Assembly (NCBI GenBank): GCA_021298155.1
Contig: JAJTEN010000039.1
Coordinates: 1 to 43,663, forward strand
Length of the DNA: 43,663 bases
Origin: Sphingobacteriales bacterium
GTDB lineage: Bacteria > Bacteroidota > Bacteroidia > UKL13-3
Direction of reading: 5' to 3'
Below, in pieces: positions 1 to 8,573 of the stretch. Within the stretch, counting starts at the first letter, position 1, and each line of letters opens with the position of its first letter. A program made the position numbers and the translations under genes. Below the pieces are notes generated by a model. The model did not search any database, had not been told where the DNA came from, and saw only the letters and a list, made by a program, of their open reading frames with translations.

Positions 1-1673
1 TGTTTTGTCCAACCACTACCTACGAATGGCTGTGGGTAATCAAATTTATAAAATGGTCTAACTGCATTAGTTGAAACAACTCTCATCATTCTGTTGGAAG
101 TAGATGCGCCCTGACAAACATATTTAGGAGCTGTTACATTCAACGTTAATGGCGTACAACTAGCTGCAGCGCAGGTTTTATTCGACGCAAAGCTGTACAT
201 ACATGTGCCGCCCACATTGTTTCTAGCCATTAAATAAACAGATGTATTTGGGTTCAGACCAGAAATAAAATGTACATTACCTTGATTGGCATTTACCCAT
301 GAAGCACCTGAATCTAAACTAATTTCTGGGTTCAAACCTGTTATATTAAAACTTACAGAATTACTTGTAAAGGGTCCACAACTAACTGCAGGAGCACTTG
401 GTTTATTTCTTACTTGCACCAATTTTTCTGCTATTAAACTGCCGCAAACTCCGGTAAATCCTCGCACGCCCAATATACTATTGGCCGATAATCCTTTTAC
501 CCATTTGGTATTAGAGGTGGTAGAATCTATGAGGAATTCGTTTACTGTAAACAAATAATAATCCATGCCACTTGTGGCAGTTAACAATACGCTATCGGAA
601 GAACAGATGGTATCTTTAGAAAGGCTAAAACTTACCTGTGGCTTATTGCCACCTGAATTTACGATAAATGGTGAGCTAATAACCGAGCAATTTGCTGTGT
701 TAGTTACCCTAACAGTATAGTTTCCAGCTGAACCTACTTTTATACTTTGGGTAGTTAAATTACCTGGCTGCCATAAGTATGTAAAACCCGTTCCGCTATT
801 AGCAGTGAGTGTTATAGAATCGTTGCCACAAATGGTATTTGGCCCCGTTATATTGGCTGTAGGTTTGGCTACCACTTGTATTGTAATTTGCGCATTAGCA
901 GAAGTTCCACTGCTATTACTCGCTCTAAATCTAACTGTTCTAAACCCAACCGAATTCATTACAATTTTAGGATTTTGTTGGGTAGATGCATTGGGAAAAT
1001 TACCTAAAAAATCCCAGGCAAACGATGTTGGACTATTCGTTGCAGTACCAGTAAATTGAACTGTATCGCCTACACAAAATATAGAACTGTTTGCAGGTGA
1101 AGTAATGGTAGCAACAGGCAAATTACCCGGAGAAATGGTAAATGTTTTTACATAAACCGCATCGCCCGATGTGCCGTTATTGGAATTGGTAGCATTTAAT
1201 GCAGTGTAAAAAGTAACAGTACCCACCGCAGGGTTAGGGGCTGTCCAACTAAAACTCCATTGATTTTGAGAAGTACCAGATACAGTATGTCCTATATAGG
1301 TTCGGCCCGAACCGATTTGCGATTGTGAGCCTGTACCAGCGGCAAAAGAACCCGCCATGGTATTACTCGCATTTAAAGCCGTTACCTGAAAGCCATTTTT
1401 GCTGGTAGCGGCAGATTGTGCGCTAAAAGTTAAATTATACGTTACACCTGGCGCATAGCCTCCCGCAGGTAAACCCGTTAAGGTAATGGAAGCATGAGCA
1501 GCACCAGAACTAATAGCCGAACCACTATGGCAACCCGTACAAGTGCCCTCTGAAGGAGCGTTGGTGCTGCCAGCAGGAGCTGTAGATTGGTTGGTAAAGG
1601 TTAGGGTGCTTATAGCCATTAAGGCAGATAAAAAGATAATGCGTAGCGATTTATTAAGAGATATTTGTTTCAT
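1..1673 (-). CDS. Secreted multi-domain surface protein with CxxCH motif, PKD and Ig-like repeats (3' end outside window)
   Basis: The frame is open from the ATG at 1673 to the window edge, giving about 557 residues without a stop. Residues 1-27 look like a signal peptide. Just after it comes a segment with Cys45-x-x-Cys48-His49 inside a Pro/Gly/Thr-rich stretch (SEGTCTGCHSG). This fits the Bacteroidota N-terminal module that NCBI calls choice-of-anchor V (from memory, not searched). A PKD-like domain follows at about residues 190-270, and then Ig/PKD-like repeats that each begin with a TIC-x-x-D-S motif. Proteins of this kind are usually exported by the type IX system through a C-terminal sorting domain, which would lie beyond the window. 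CxxCH is the c-type heme attachment motif, but heme binding is not proven. The role is unknown; adhesion or surface binding is an inference from the repeats. Confidence 0.75.
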   Translation of the reverse strand, partial: MKQISLNKSLRIIFLSALMAISTLTFTNQSTAPAGSTNAPSEGTCTGCHSGSAISSGAAHASITLTGLPAGGYAPGVTYNLTFSAQSAATSKNGFQVTALNASNTMAGSFAAGTGSQSQIGSGRTYIGHTVSGTSQNQWSFSWTAPNPAVGTVTFYTALNATNSNNGTSGDAVYVKTFTISPGNLPVATITSPANSSIFCVGDTVQFTGTATNSPTSFAWDFLGNFPNASTQQNPKIVMNSVGFRTVRFRASNSSGTSANAQITIQVVAKPTANITGPNTICGNDSITLTANSGTGFTYLWQPGNLTTQSIKVGSAGNYTVRVTNTANCSVISSPFIVNSGGNKPQVSFSLSKDTICSSDSVLLTATSGMDYYLFTVNEFLIDSTTSNTKWVKGLSANSILGVRGFTGVCGSLIAEKLVQVRNKPSAPAVSCGPFTSNSVSFNITGLNPEISLDSGASWVNANQGNVHFISGLNPNTSVYLMARNNVGGTCMYSFASNKTCAAASCTPLTLNVTAPKYVCQGASTSNRMMRVVSTNAVRPFYKFDYPQPFVGSGWTK

Positions 1674-1710
1674 ATTGTTTATTAAAGCGTAACAAAATTA
1701 CACTAAAAAA

Positions 1711-1746
1711 GTAATAAAAAAAGCCTGTAATCTTTCAATTACAGGC
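1711..1746 (-). terminator. Rho-independent terminator of korA-korB
   Basis: A perfect 9-base stem (1723-1731 with 1738-1746) encloses a 6-base loop. On the minus strand it is followed by a run of T (1711-1722 is A-rich on the plus strand). It begins 24 bases past the korB stop codon. Confidence 0.8.
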
Positions 1747-1769
1747 CAGTTCTAGCTAGAGAAAAAAGC

Positions 1770-2795
1770 TTAGTTAACTAACCAAGTTTCTTTTCCTGCA
1801 ATTAATTTATCTAAATCTCCAGGTCCCATTTTTTCTTTGGCATAGGCTATTTGGGCATTAAACAATTCATCGAATGTTGCTTTTTTACTATTTACATAAA
1901 ACACCCCAAACGGACGAGGGAAATGATTTTCATCTGCAGGATCGTCGTAGAACCTAGACAAAATAGTTGCTTTCACCAAATCAGTTTCATCATGTACCCA
2001 CAGATCGCTTACTGCGCTATCATTTAGGTCTACAATAACGGGTTTAAATCCATCTAGTTTAATTCCCTTATCGGCATTTTCTCCGAATACCAGAGGCTTG
2101 CCGTGTTCCATCATTAATGTTTCCTCCTTCTTGCTAGATTTTTCTGTAAACACCTCGAAAGCACCATCATTAAATACATTACAATTCTGGTATATTTCTA
2201 CTAAAGAGGTTCCTTTATGATCATACGCCCTGCGAATCATTGCTTGTTGATGTTTTGGATCTCTATCCATGGTTCGGGCTACAAAGGTAGCATCGGCGCC
2301 AAGACTCAACGCAATTGGATTAAAAGGATGATCTACCGAACCCATTGGAGTAGATTTAGTTATTTTTCCTTGCTCAGAAGTTGGAGAATATTGTCCTTTT
2401 GTAAGACCATAAATTTGGTTGTTAAAAACCAATAAATTCACATCTGGATTTCGGCGCAAAAGGTGTATAAAGTGATTTCCACCAATACTCATTGAGTCGC
2501 CATCACCTGAGATAATCCAAACAGATAACTCTGGCCTGGTAGCTTTCAATCCTGTTGCAATTGCTGTAGCTCTTCCATGTATCGAATGCATTCCAAAAGT
2601 TTCCATATAATAGGGAAAACGTGAAGAACAACCGATGCCAGAAATAAAAACAAACTCTTCTTTGGGTCTGCCTAAGTCTGGTAGAACCGTTTGAACTTGT
2701 TTTAGAATGGAATAATCTCCGCATCCAGGACACCACCTAACTTCTTGATTTGAAGCAAAATCTTTTGCTGTTAATTTTTCTGTTGTAGCTGTCAT
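1770..2795 (-). CDS. korB: 2-oxoacid (2-oxoglutarate):ferredoxin oxidoreductase, beta subunit
   Basis: This is the thiamine-diphosphate-binding beta subunit of the enzyme that turns 2-oxoglutarate and CoA into succinyl-CoA, CO2 and reduced ferredoxin, acting in the cytoplasm in the TCA cycle. The sequence shows RWCPGCGDY near residues 21-29 and the TPP/Mg motif GDGDSMSIGGNHF near residues 97-109. The length of 341 residues is normal for KorB. It starts 4 bases after the korA stop and a terminator follows, so the two genes form an operon. Its first seven residues (MTATTEK) nearly repeat those of KorA. No ferredoxin or extra delta subunit lies beside it. The 2-oxoglutarate substrate is inferred from family resemblance; another 2-oxoacid is possible. 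Confidence 0.92.
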   Translation of the reverse strand: MTATTEKLTAKDFASNQEVRWCPGCGDYSILKQVQTVLPDLGRPKEEFVFISGIGCSSRFPYYMETFGMHSIHGRATAIATGLKATRPELSVWIISGDGDSMSIGGNHFIHLLRRNPDVNLLVFNNQIYGLTKGQYSPTSEQGKITKSTPMGSVDHPFNPIALSLGADATFVARTMDRDPKHQQAMIRRAYDHKGTSLVEIYQNCNVFNDGAFEVFTEKSSKKEETLMMEHGKPLVFGENADKGIKLDGFKPVIVDLNDSAVSDLWVHDETDLVKATILSRFYDDPADENHFPRPFGVFYVNSKKATFDELFNAQIAYAKEKMGPGDLDKLIAGKETWLVN

Positions 2796-2799
2796 GATT

Positions 2800-4479
2800 T
2801 TAATCTAAAATTTGTTTGATTTTCGCAACCACCTCATTACTCATGAAAGGTTGTCCTTGGATTTTATTATATGGAATGGCATCTACAAAATATTTATCCC
2901 GGAGAATTTTCACTAATTGTCCGTTGTTTAATTCTGGAACTACCACTTTTTTGAAGCGTTTGAGTAAATCTCCTAAATTTTTAGGGAAAGGATTAATGTA
3001 TCTAACGTGTGCATGAGAAACCTTGTAACCCTCTTCAATTAAAATAGAAGTGGCCGTTTTGAGGGCACCGTAGGTTCCACCCCAACCTAAAATTAGTAAA
3101 TCACCACTTTCTTCTCCTGTATCAATGGTTTGATCCGAAATAAAATCTGCAACTTTATCAACTTTTTCCTGACGGATCTGGGTCATTAATTCATGGTTAG
3201 CAGCATCATAACTAATATTTCCAGTAATGTTTTGTTTTTCTAAACCACCAATTCTATGCTCTAATCCTTTGGTGCCAGGAACAGCCCAAGGCCTGCTTAA
3301 TTTTTCATCTCTAAGGTAGGGCATAAACGGCTCATCGCCGGCTTCTCGTGCTGCGGCAAAATGCACTTGAATATCTGGCAAACTTGCTGTATTTGGGAAC
3401 TTCCATGGCTCAGCACCGTTGGCAATATACCCATCACTTAAGAAAAATACAGGAATCATATGTTCTAGGGCGATTTTACATGCCTCAAAAGCCAAGGTAA
3501 AACAATCTGATGGAGATTGGGCCGCAAGCACTACAACCGGACATTCCCCATTTCTTCCAAACATTGCTTGCATTAAATCTGCTTGTTCCGTTTTTGTTGG
3601 CATACCTGTACTTGGGCCGGCGCGTTGCACGTTTACAATAACCAAAGGTAACTCTAGCATAGTAGCTAATCCAATGGCTTCTCCCTTTAGGGCAATACCC
3701 GGACCAGAAGAACCAGTAATAGCGAGATGTCCGCCAAATGCAGCGGCTGCCTGGTTTCCCATAATGCCTCTGTATACGCCTGGCTCCATTTTGGCTGCAG
3801 CTACGGTGTATCTATTGGCAAACATCTCAGTAGTTTCACCATAATTCCAACCCGCGTTTAACACCTTTAAGTTGGCATTCATTACCGCTTCATTTTTACT
3901 AAATTTAGATTTAATAAAATTCAAGGTATTTTCCATTGGGCGGTGGTACATCCAATAAACCAGACCTAACACAAACATGTTCTTACAACGGTCTATTTCT
4001 TTGGTTGTTAATCCACTATCTGCTAATGCAGCGCGTGTAATTTTGGTAACATCTATGGTTTTTAAATCATATTCTGATAATGATCCGTCGGTGAGTGGAT
4101 TTTTATCCTCAGGAACATTTGCCAAACGCATATTTTTGGCATCAAAACCATCAGTATTTGCAATAATTACACCACCTTTTTTTAGACTCTTGATATTTAC
4201 CTTTAGCGCAGCTACGTTCATTGCTACCAAAACATCAGATTGGTCGCCTGGGGTATTAATTTTGGTTGAACCAAAATGAATTTGAAAGCCAGAAACACCC
4301 GCAAGTGTTCCCAACGGAGCACGAATTTCTGCAGGAAAATCTGGAAAAGTAGCTAAATCATTACCATGTAGGGCCGTTGCATTCGTAAATTGAGTACCTG
4401 TAAGCTGCATTCCATCACCGGAATCACCGGCAAATCTGATTACAACTGAGGCTAACTCTTTATCTGTGGTTGCTGTCAT
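2800..4479 (-). CDS. korA: 2-oxoacid (2-oxoglutarate):ferredoxin oxidoreductase, alpha subunit (gamma-alpha fusion)
   Basis: This is the large subunit partner of KorB. The N-terminal part (about residues 8-190, beginning RFAGDSGDGMQ) is the gamma-type domain. The rest is the alpha-type pyrimidine-binding domain, with GNQAAAAFGGHLAITGSSGPG near residues 240-262 and a C-terminal transketolase-like domain (LGWGGTYGA). The length of 559 residues is slightly shorter than many fused KorA proteins but holds all the expected parts. The ATG at 4479 places the first conserved motif about 15 residues in. It is the first gene of the korA-korB operon. Upstream is a 152-base spacer shared with the divergent asparaginase-like gene; I saw no convincing TAnnTTTG box for korA there. 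Confidence 0.92.
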   Translation of the reverse strand: MTATTDKELASVVIRFAGDSGDGMQLTGTQFTNATALHGNDLATFPDFPAEIRAPLGTLAGVSGFQIHFGSTKINTPGDQSDVLVAMNVAALKVNIKSLKKGGVIIANTDGFDAKNMRLANVPEDKNPLTDGSLSEYDLKTIDVTKITRAALADSGLTTKEIDRCKNMFVLGLVYWMYHRPMENTLNFIKSKFSKNEAVMNANLKVLNAGWNYGETTEMFANRYTVAAAKMEPGVYRGIMGNQAAAAFGGHLAITGSSGPGIALKGEAIGLATMLELPLVIVNVQRAGPSTGMPTKTEQADLMQAMFGRNGECPVVVLAAQSPSDCFTLAFEACKIALEHMIPVFFLSDGYIANGAEPWKFPNTASLPDIQVHFAAAREAGDEPFMPYLRDEKLSRPWAVPGTKGLEHRIGGLEKQNITGNISYDAANHELMTQIRQEKVDKVADFISDQTIDTGEESGDLLILGWGGTYGALKTATSILIEEGYKVSHAHVRYINPFPKNLGDLLKRFKKVVVPELNNGQLVKILRDKYFVDAIPYNKIQGQPFMSNEVVAKIKQILD

Positions 4480-4631
4480 TTTATATTAATTGTTCAGAAT
4501 AAGATACTTAACTTTTTATTGTTCTATATTTTTTGTGGCAGCAAAGAAATGGTTTTTCCACCTCAAAAAAAAAGGTTGAAGCATTTGATTCCTTAAATCC
4601 GAATCCCTTTCTTTGAAGAAAAAATATATAT

Positions 4632-5123
4632 ATGAATATCAAACTGTTCGTTACGGGTGGCACATTCGATAAAGAATATAATGAATTAAACGGACAATTG
4701 TTTTTTAAAGAAACACATATTTATGAAATTTTAAAACTGGGGAGAAGTCGCTTAAACCTTAACATACAAACACTAATGCTGATAGATAGTTTAGACATGA
4801 GTGATTTAGATAGAAGTTTAATTGCTGAAAACTGCCAAGATTGTGAAGAAAATCGAATAGTAATAACACATGGGACAGACACCATGACCCAAACTGCAGC
4901 TTATTTAGCCAGCAAAAACATTGAAAAAACCATTTTAATAACCGGCGCAATGATTCCCTATAAATTTGGCTCAAGCGATGGTCTTTTTAACCTTGGGGGC
5001 GCTTTAGCCTTTGCACAAACCCTACCAAATGGTGTATATATTGCCATGAATGGCCGCTATTTTCATTGGAATAATTGCCGCAAAAACCGAGACTCAGGGA
5101 TATTTGAAGAAATTGGTAATTAA
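4632..5123 (+). CDS. Half-length asparaginase-domain protein
   Basis: At 163 residues this matches only the N-terminal domain of a type I/II L-asparaginase, which is normally about 330 residues. It keeps both threonine motifs of that domain: Thr8-Gly-Gly-Thr11 and His80-Gly-Thr-Asp-Thr84. It also keeps the TGAMIP segment and a possible equivalent of the active-site lysine near residue 151. The whole C-terminal domain, which completes the active site in full enzymes, is absent. The gene ends cleanly and no C-terminal remnant follows, so it looks like a short family member and not a fresh truncation. Short proteins of this type occur in other bacteria, but their activity is unclear. The weak promoter-like sequence TTTCTTTG lies just upstream. 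It stands alone between two minus-strand operons. Confidence 0.8.
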   Translation: MNIKLFVTGGTFDKEYNELNGQLFFKETHIYEILKLGRSRLNLNIQTLMLIDSLDMSDLDRSLIAENCQDCEENRIVITHGTDTMTQTAAYLASKNIEKTILITGAMIPYKFGSSDGLFNLGGALAFAQTLPNGVYIAMNGRYFHWNNCRKNRDSGIFEEIGN

Positions 5124-5124
5124 T

Positions 5125-5176
5125 AGAGTGTTAAGTTTTAAGTGTTAAGTAACCCGTAATTCGTAATCCCCAACTC
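5125..5176. repeat. Degenerate short tandem repeats between convergent genes
   Basis: Directly after the asparaginase-like stop codon are slipped copies of a unit like AGTGTTAAGT, followed by two copies of GTAATTC-like units. The 17-mer GTTAAGTTTTAAGTGTT (5130-5146) recurs exactly at 42472-42488. No terminator hairpin is obvious here. Confidence 0.5.
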
Positions 5177-5180
5177 CCTT

Positions 5181-6167
5181 CTATTGAATCATCTGCCAGA
5201 GTTTATCTTTTAGTTCATCTAATCCCACTTGGGCAGCAGAGCTGATGAATACGTGAGGCACTCTAGGAAGTGTTTTCTTTAGTGCTTTTAATTCTTCTTC
5301 ACTTAATAAATCGCATTTGGTAATGGCTAATAAGCGCGATTTTTGAGATAATTCTTTGTTATAAAGTTTAAGTTCTTTTAACAAAATATTATATTCTACC
5401 TTAATATTTTCGCTTGTAGCCGGCACCATAAACAACAAGGTTGCATTCCGTTCTATGTGCCTTAAAAACCTTGTTCCTAATCCTTTTCCCTCATGCGCAC
5501 CCTCAATAATTCCGGGTATATCTGCCATAACAAAGCTTTGGTATTCTCTGTATGGAACAATACCTAAATTTGGCACCAAAGTAGTAAATGGGTATGCAGC
5601 AATAGCTGGTTTTGCAGCAGTGATTACAGATAACAAGGTAGATTTACCTGCATTAGGAAAGCCTACCAATCCTACATCTGCTAAAATTTTTAATTCTAAT
5701 ATGCGCCATTCTTCTTTGCCTGGAACGCCGGGTTGAGCATGTGTTGGTGCTTGATTAACTGAAGTTTTAAAATGATAATTTCCTAATCCACCTCTGCCGC
5801 CAGCCGTTAATACATGTTCTTCACCATGGGCTGTAACCTCAAATAAAAATTGTCCAGTTTCGGCATCTTTAGCTACTGTGCCCAATGGCACTTCAATGAT
5901 TTCATTTTTACCATCTTTTCCTTTTCTGAGTCCAGCATCACCATTTTTACCAGGTTCTGCAATAACATGTTTTCTATATTTCAAATGCAATAGCGTCCAC
6001 AAATTGGCGTTTCCGCGTAAAATTATGTTTCCACCATGTCCGCCATCGCCGCCATCTGGACCACCCTTAGCAGTATGTTTATCGCGTAAAAAATGCATAG
6101 CACCCGCTCCACCTTTACCACTTCTACAACATATTTTAACGTAATCTACAAAATTTGATTCGGCCAT
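5181..6167 (-). CDS. obg: Ribosome-assembly GTPase Obg/CgtA
   Basis: Obg is an essential GTPase that binds the 50S subunit and links ribosome assembly to nutritional state. Residues 1-160 form the glycine-rich Obg fold ([16 protein letters not shown]). The G domain follows: G1 at GFPNAGKST (169-177), G3 at DIPG (216-219), G4 as TKCD (283-286) and G5 near ISSAA. The G4 motif is TKxD where NKxD is the norm, a common variant. The length of 328 residues means no long C-terminal extension. It lies downstream of adk on the same strand, but a hairpin between them suggests separate transcription at least in part. Confidence 0.96.
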   Translation of the reverse strand: MAESNFVDYVKICCRSGKGGAGAMHFLRDKHTAKGGPDGGDGGHGGNIILRGNANLWTLLHLKYRKHVIAEPGKNGDAGLRKGKDGKNEIIEVPLGTVAKDAETGQFLFEVTAHGEEHVLTAGGRGGLGNYHFKTSVNQAPTHAQPGVPGKEEWRILELKILADVGLVGFPNAGKSTLLSVITAAKPAIAAYPFTTLVPNLGIVPYREYQSFVMADIPGIIEGAHEGKGLGTRFLRHIERNATLLFMVPATSENIKVEYNILLKELKLYNKELSQKSRLLAITKCDLLSEEELKALKKTLPRVPHVFISSAAQVGLDELKDKLWQMIQ

Positions 6168-6204
6168 AAGAAAAGATATTGATACTCATTTACAATTAAT
6201 AAAA

Positions 6205-6241
6205 CGTAAAAAAGCCCACAAAGATAAACTTTATGGGCTTT
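6205..6241 (-). terminator. Hairpin terminator downstream of adk
   Basis: An 8-base stem (6211-6218 with 6234-6241) plus an inner 4-base stem after one mismatch encloses a 5-base loop. On the minus strand a T-rich stretch follows. It sits between the adk stop (6259) and the obg start (6167). Confidence 0.65.
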
Positions 6242-6258
6242 ATAATTACAAAAGATGT

Positions 6259-6831
6259 TTAAGCCTTATCTATTTCTGCGCACAAAGCGTTAAAGATAAC
6301 CTCAATTTCACCAATTCCAGGTATTCCTTTATATTTATTCTGACCCAAATAATAATCTTTCACAGGCATGGTTTCTGCGTTGTAAACATCAATCCTATTC
6401 TGAATGATTTCGGGATTTTGATCATCGGCTCTTCCACTGTCTTGCCCGCGCAACAACAAACGCTTGCGCAATTCTTCTTCTTCTACTTCCAATGCTAACA
6501 TGAGGCTAATTCCAGTGCCTTTGCTGTGCAATAGATCATCTAATGCCTTGGCTTGAGCCGAAGTTCTTGGGAAACCATCAAAAATAAATCCTCTGGGATC
6601 GGCTTGTTTATTTACCTCAGAAGCCAACATTCCAATGGTAACCTCATCGGGTACTAATTTACCTTGATCAATAAAACTTTTGGCTAACAAGCCTAACTCA
6701 GTACCACCTTTAATGTTGGCTCTAAAAATATCGCCGGTAGATAAATGTACCAATTGATATTTTTCAATTAACTTGGCAGATTGCGTTCCTTTACCAGCTC
6801 CCGGAGGTCCGAATAAAACAATATTTAACAT
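6259..6831 (-). CDS. adk: Adenylate kinase
   Basis: It catalyses ATP + AMP <-> 2 ADP in the cytoplasm. The P-loop is at residues 8-16 (GPPGAGKGT), the AMP-binding helix carries STGDIFR, and the FDGFPRT motif is present. The LID region is short (RGQDSGRADD), with no Cys4 zinc site, so this is a short-LID form. The length of 190 residues is normal for that form. A terminator follows. The arsC-like gene lies 79 bases upstream on the same strand. The ATG at 6831 leaves only three residues before the beta strand leading to the P-loop, as expected. Confidence 0.97.
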   Translation of the reverse strand: MLNIVLFGPPGAGKGTQSAKLIEKYQLVHLSTGDIFRANIKGGTELGLLAKSFIDQGKLVPDEVTIGMLASEVNKQADPRGFIFDGFPRTSAQAKALDDLLHSKGTGISLMLALEVEEEELRKRLLLRGQDSGRADDQNPEIIQNRIDVYNAETMPVKDYYLGQNKYKGIPGIGEIEVIFNALCAEIDKA

Positions 6832-6910
6832 ATGACTAGAATTGAAGCTGCGAATAAAATAGAAAGTTTTGGATTCATCAATGATTTTTATAATAAATTT
6901 AGGATCAGCC

Positions 6911-7258
6911 CTATTTAGCGAGAGCTTCCATTATTTTTTCTGGACTACGAGCAATGGTTGCCTTATTACCTGAAACAATAATTGGTCTTTCCATTAATAT
7001 TGGATTTTGAACAAGCACCGCTATCCATTCTTCATTACTCAGATTTTTACCTTTAAACTGTTCCATAAAAATAGGTTCTTTTTGCCGAATGAGATCAAAA
7101 GGATCCATATTTAATAATTTTAATAAATCCCTTACCTCTTTTTTTGTAAGTGGATTTTTCAAATAATCTACTACCGTAAAAGCTAGTTGTTGTTGTTCTA
7201 AAGCGGCTAATGCAGCTCTACTTTTTCCGCAACGATTATTGTGATATAACGTATACAT
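6911..7258 (-). CDS. ArsC/Spx-family thioredoxin-fold protein (arsenate reductase-like)
   Basis: At 115 residues it has the ArsC/Spx fold. The N-terminal motif YHNNRCGKSR places the single redox Cys at residue 10. A later segment, residues 88-96 (NPILMERPI), fits the conserved ArsC family stretch holding an arginine. In this family the Cys10-type residue attacks arsenate and glutathione or thioredoxin completes the cycle. No arsenite pump or ArsR regulator is nearby, so an arsenic role is uncertain, and many chromosomal copies of this type have unknown function. It could belong to the YffB/Spx-like branch. Confidence 0.85.
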   Translation of the reverse strand: MYTLYHNNRCGKSRAALAALEQQQLAFTVVDYLKNPLTKKEVRDLLKLLNMDPFDLIRQKEPIFMEQFKGKNLSNEEWIAVLVQNPILMERPIIVSGNKATIARSPEKIMEALAK

Positions 7259-7288
7259 ACTTGCAAATATAGATACTTCACAGGTGCT

Positions 7289-7308
7289 TTAGGTTAGACT
7301 GAACCTAA
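7289..7308. other. Intergenic inverted repeat
   Basis: TTAGGTT and AACCTAA form a perfect 7-base stem around a 6-base loop, in the divergent spacer between the ArsC-like and cold-shock genes. The half-site CTGAACCTAA (7299-7308) also occurs in the hairpin at 27645-27674. There is no T-run, so a terminator is unlikely. The role is unknown. Confidence 0.4.
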
Positions 7309-7358
7309 TTTGCCATCAGAAGATTTTCCTTAAACACAAAAATATCAAATAATTACCA

Positions 7359-7366
7359 TACCTTTG
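7359..7366 (+). promoter_or_regulatory. Putative -7 promoter box TACCTTTG of the cold-shock gene
   Basis: Perfect match to the Bacteroidota sigma-factor -7 consensus TAnnTTTG. It implies a 5' untranslated region of roughly 75-80 bases, longer than those of its neighbours, which would suit a cold-regulated mRNA. I could not find a clear -33 TTTG element. Confidence 0.45.
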
Positions 7367-7450
7367 ACCCACTTTCAATTTTTATCTGCTTAATCTTATT
7401 TTAAAAGTATAGGCACAAAAAATTACAGTGCACTAACAATTAAAATATAC

Positions 7451-7978
7451 ATGGCCAAATCACAAGAAACCTTTAGCAAAAAAGAAAAAGAAAAATTAAA
7501 GCTTAAAAAGAGAAAAGAAAAAGAGGAAAAGAAAGCTGACCGAAAAGCAAATTCACAAAAAGGCCAAGACCTCTCGGACATGCTTGCTTACGTAGATGAA
7601 AACGGCAATTTAACTACTACCCCACCCGATCCAAAAAAACGGAGAGAAATTAACCTTGAAGATGTGGTGATAGGCGTTGGAAAGCAAATGCCAGCAGAAC
7701 CAGAAGAAACCACCAGAAAAGGTGTTGTTACCTTTTTTAATGAGTCTAAAGGATATGGATTTATCAAAGATGCCAAAAACCAGAATGGAATATTTGTTCA
7801 CATGAACGGCTTAATAGATCAAGTGAAAGAAGGCGATAAGGTAACTTTCGAAATTGAAATGAATCACAAAGGAGCCAATGCCATCAAAGTAAAATTTGAT
7901 AAACCAGAAAAAGCGGCTTCAACTACAAACTCAACTCCTACTGAACCAGCTGCAAACGCTGCACCAGAAGCTGAATAA
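7451..7978 (+). CDS. Cold-shock-domain protein with lysine-rich N-terminal extension
   Basis: The cold-shock domain lies at about residues 89-150 of 175. RNP1 is KGYGFI (100-105) and RNP2 is IFVHM (114-118), which predicts binding to single-stranded RNA or DNA. The first 40 residues are extremely rich in Lys and Glu and probably helical. The tail (about 152-175) is Ala/Pro/Thr-rich and likely disordered. Classical Csp proteins are only about 70 residues, so this belongs to the longer Bacteroidota type. A possible -7 box lies about 85 bases upstream. A strong bidirectional hairpin ends the gene. Its likely role is as an RNA chaperone. Confidence 0.88.
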   Translation: MAKSQETFSKKEKEKLKLKKRKEKEEKKADRKANSQKGQDLSDMLAYVDENGNLTTTPPDPKKRREINLEDVVIGVGKQMPAEPEETTRKGVVTFFNESKGYGFIKDAKNQNGIFVHMNGLIDQVKEGDKVTFEIEMNHKGANAIKVKFDKPEKAASTTNSTPTEPAANAAPEAE

Positions 7979-7990
7979 ACCTATTTGTAT

Positions 7991-8026
7991 AAAAAAGTTG
8001 CGCAGGCATCTGTGCAACTTTTTTTT
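7991..8026. terminator. Bidirectional terminator between cold-shock gene and hpt
   Basis: A stem of about 12 pairs with one mismatch (AAAAAGTTGC... paired with ...GCAACTTTTT) encloses a 6-base loop, with an A-run on the left and a T-run on the right. It serves both convergent genes and overlaps the stop codon of hpt. Confidence 0.85.
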
Positions 8027-8558
8027 ATACCGCTTGGTATATTTGCCTTAAATTTCTAGCCAAGCCGTTATAATCTAATCCATACCCCACCAAAAACTGA
8101 TTAGAAACTTCAAAACCAACATAATCAATTTGCAGTTTAACTTTTAGGGCATCTGGCTTAAGTAATAAACTACATACGGCTAAACTTTCCGGCTCATATC
8201 GAAGTAAATCTGTGATTAAAAAATCCATGGTGAGACCGGTATCTATAATATCCTCCAGAATAATTATAGGTCTATTGGCTATATTTTGGTTCAAACCTAT
8301 AAGCTCTTGAACCTTGCCCGAACTTTGCATGCCCTGGTAACTGTTTACCTTTACAAATTGAATTTCACAATCAAATTGAATGGCTTTTAACAAATCTGAA
8401 GCAAACATAAAAGAGCCATTTAGCACGGCAATAAAAATGGGTTTCCGGGATGAGTAATCGGCATTTAACTGTTGAGCCAATTGCGCAATACGAGCCATAA
8501 TTTCTGCTTCGGTTAAGAATAATTGAAAAGCTTGATTGTTAATGAGCAATGCATCCAT
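8025..8558 (-). CDS. hpt: Hypoxanthine phosphoribosyltransferase
   Basis: It is a purine salvage enzyme that joins hypoxanthine (often guanine too) to PRPP. The PRPP-binding loop is ILEDIIDTGLT near residues 100-110, and VLNGSF near residues 45-50 is the conserved early loop. I chose the ATG at 8558 (177 residues). The frame could open at a TTG at 8576, but that TTG lies within a perfect -7 promoter box (8574-8581), so it is unlikely to be translated. The start lies about 50 bases from the divergent glycosyltransferase start. Its stop codon is inside the shared terminator. Confidence 0.93.
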   Translation of the reverse strand: MDALLINNQAFQLFLTEAEIMARIAQLAQQLNADYSSRKPIFIAVLNGSFMFASDLLKAIQFDCEIQFVKVNSYQGMQSSGKVQELIGLNQNIANRPIIILEDIIDTGLTMDFLITDLLRYEPESLAVCSLLLKPDALKVKLQIDYVGFEVSNQFLVGYGLDYNGLARNLRQIYQAV

Positions 8559-8573
8559 ATTTGGAAATTTGTC

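Noticed and set aside
286-1059. Plus-strand open frames opposite the secreted PKD protein
   Set aside because: They show no domain or signal, whereas the minus-strand frame is one long coherent repeat protein.
6911-7258. Arsenic resistance operon
   Set aside because: Only an ArsC-like protein is present; no arsenite transporter or ArsR regulator lies nearby.
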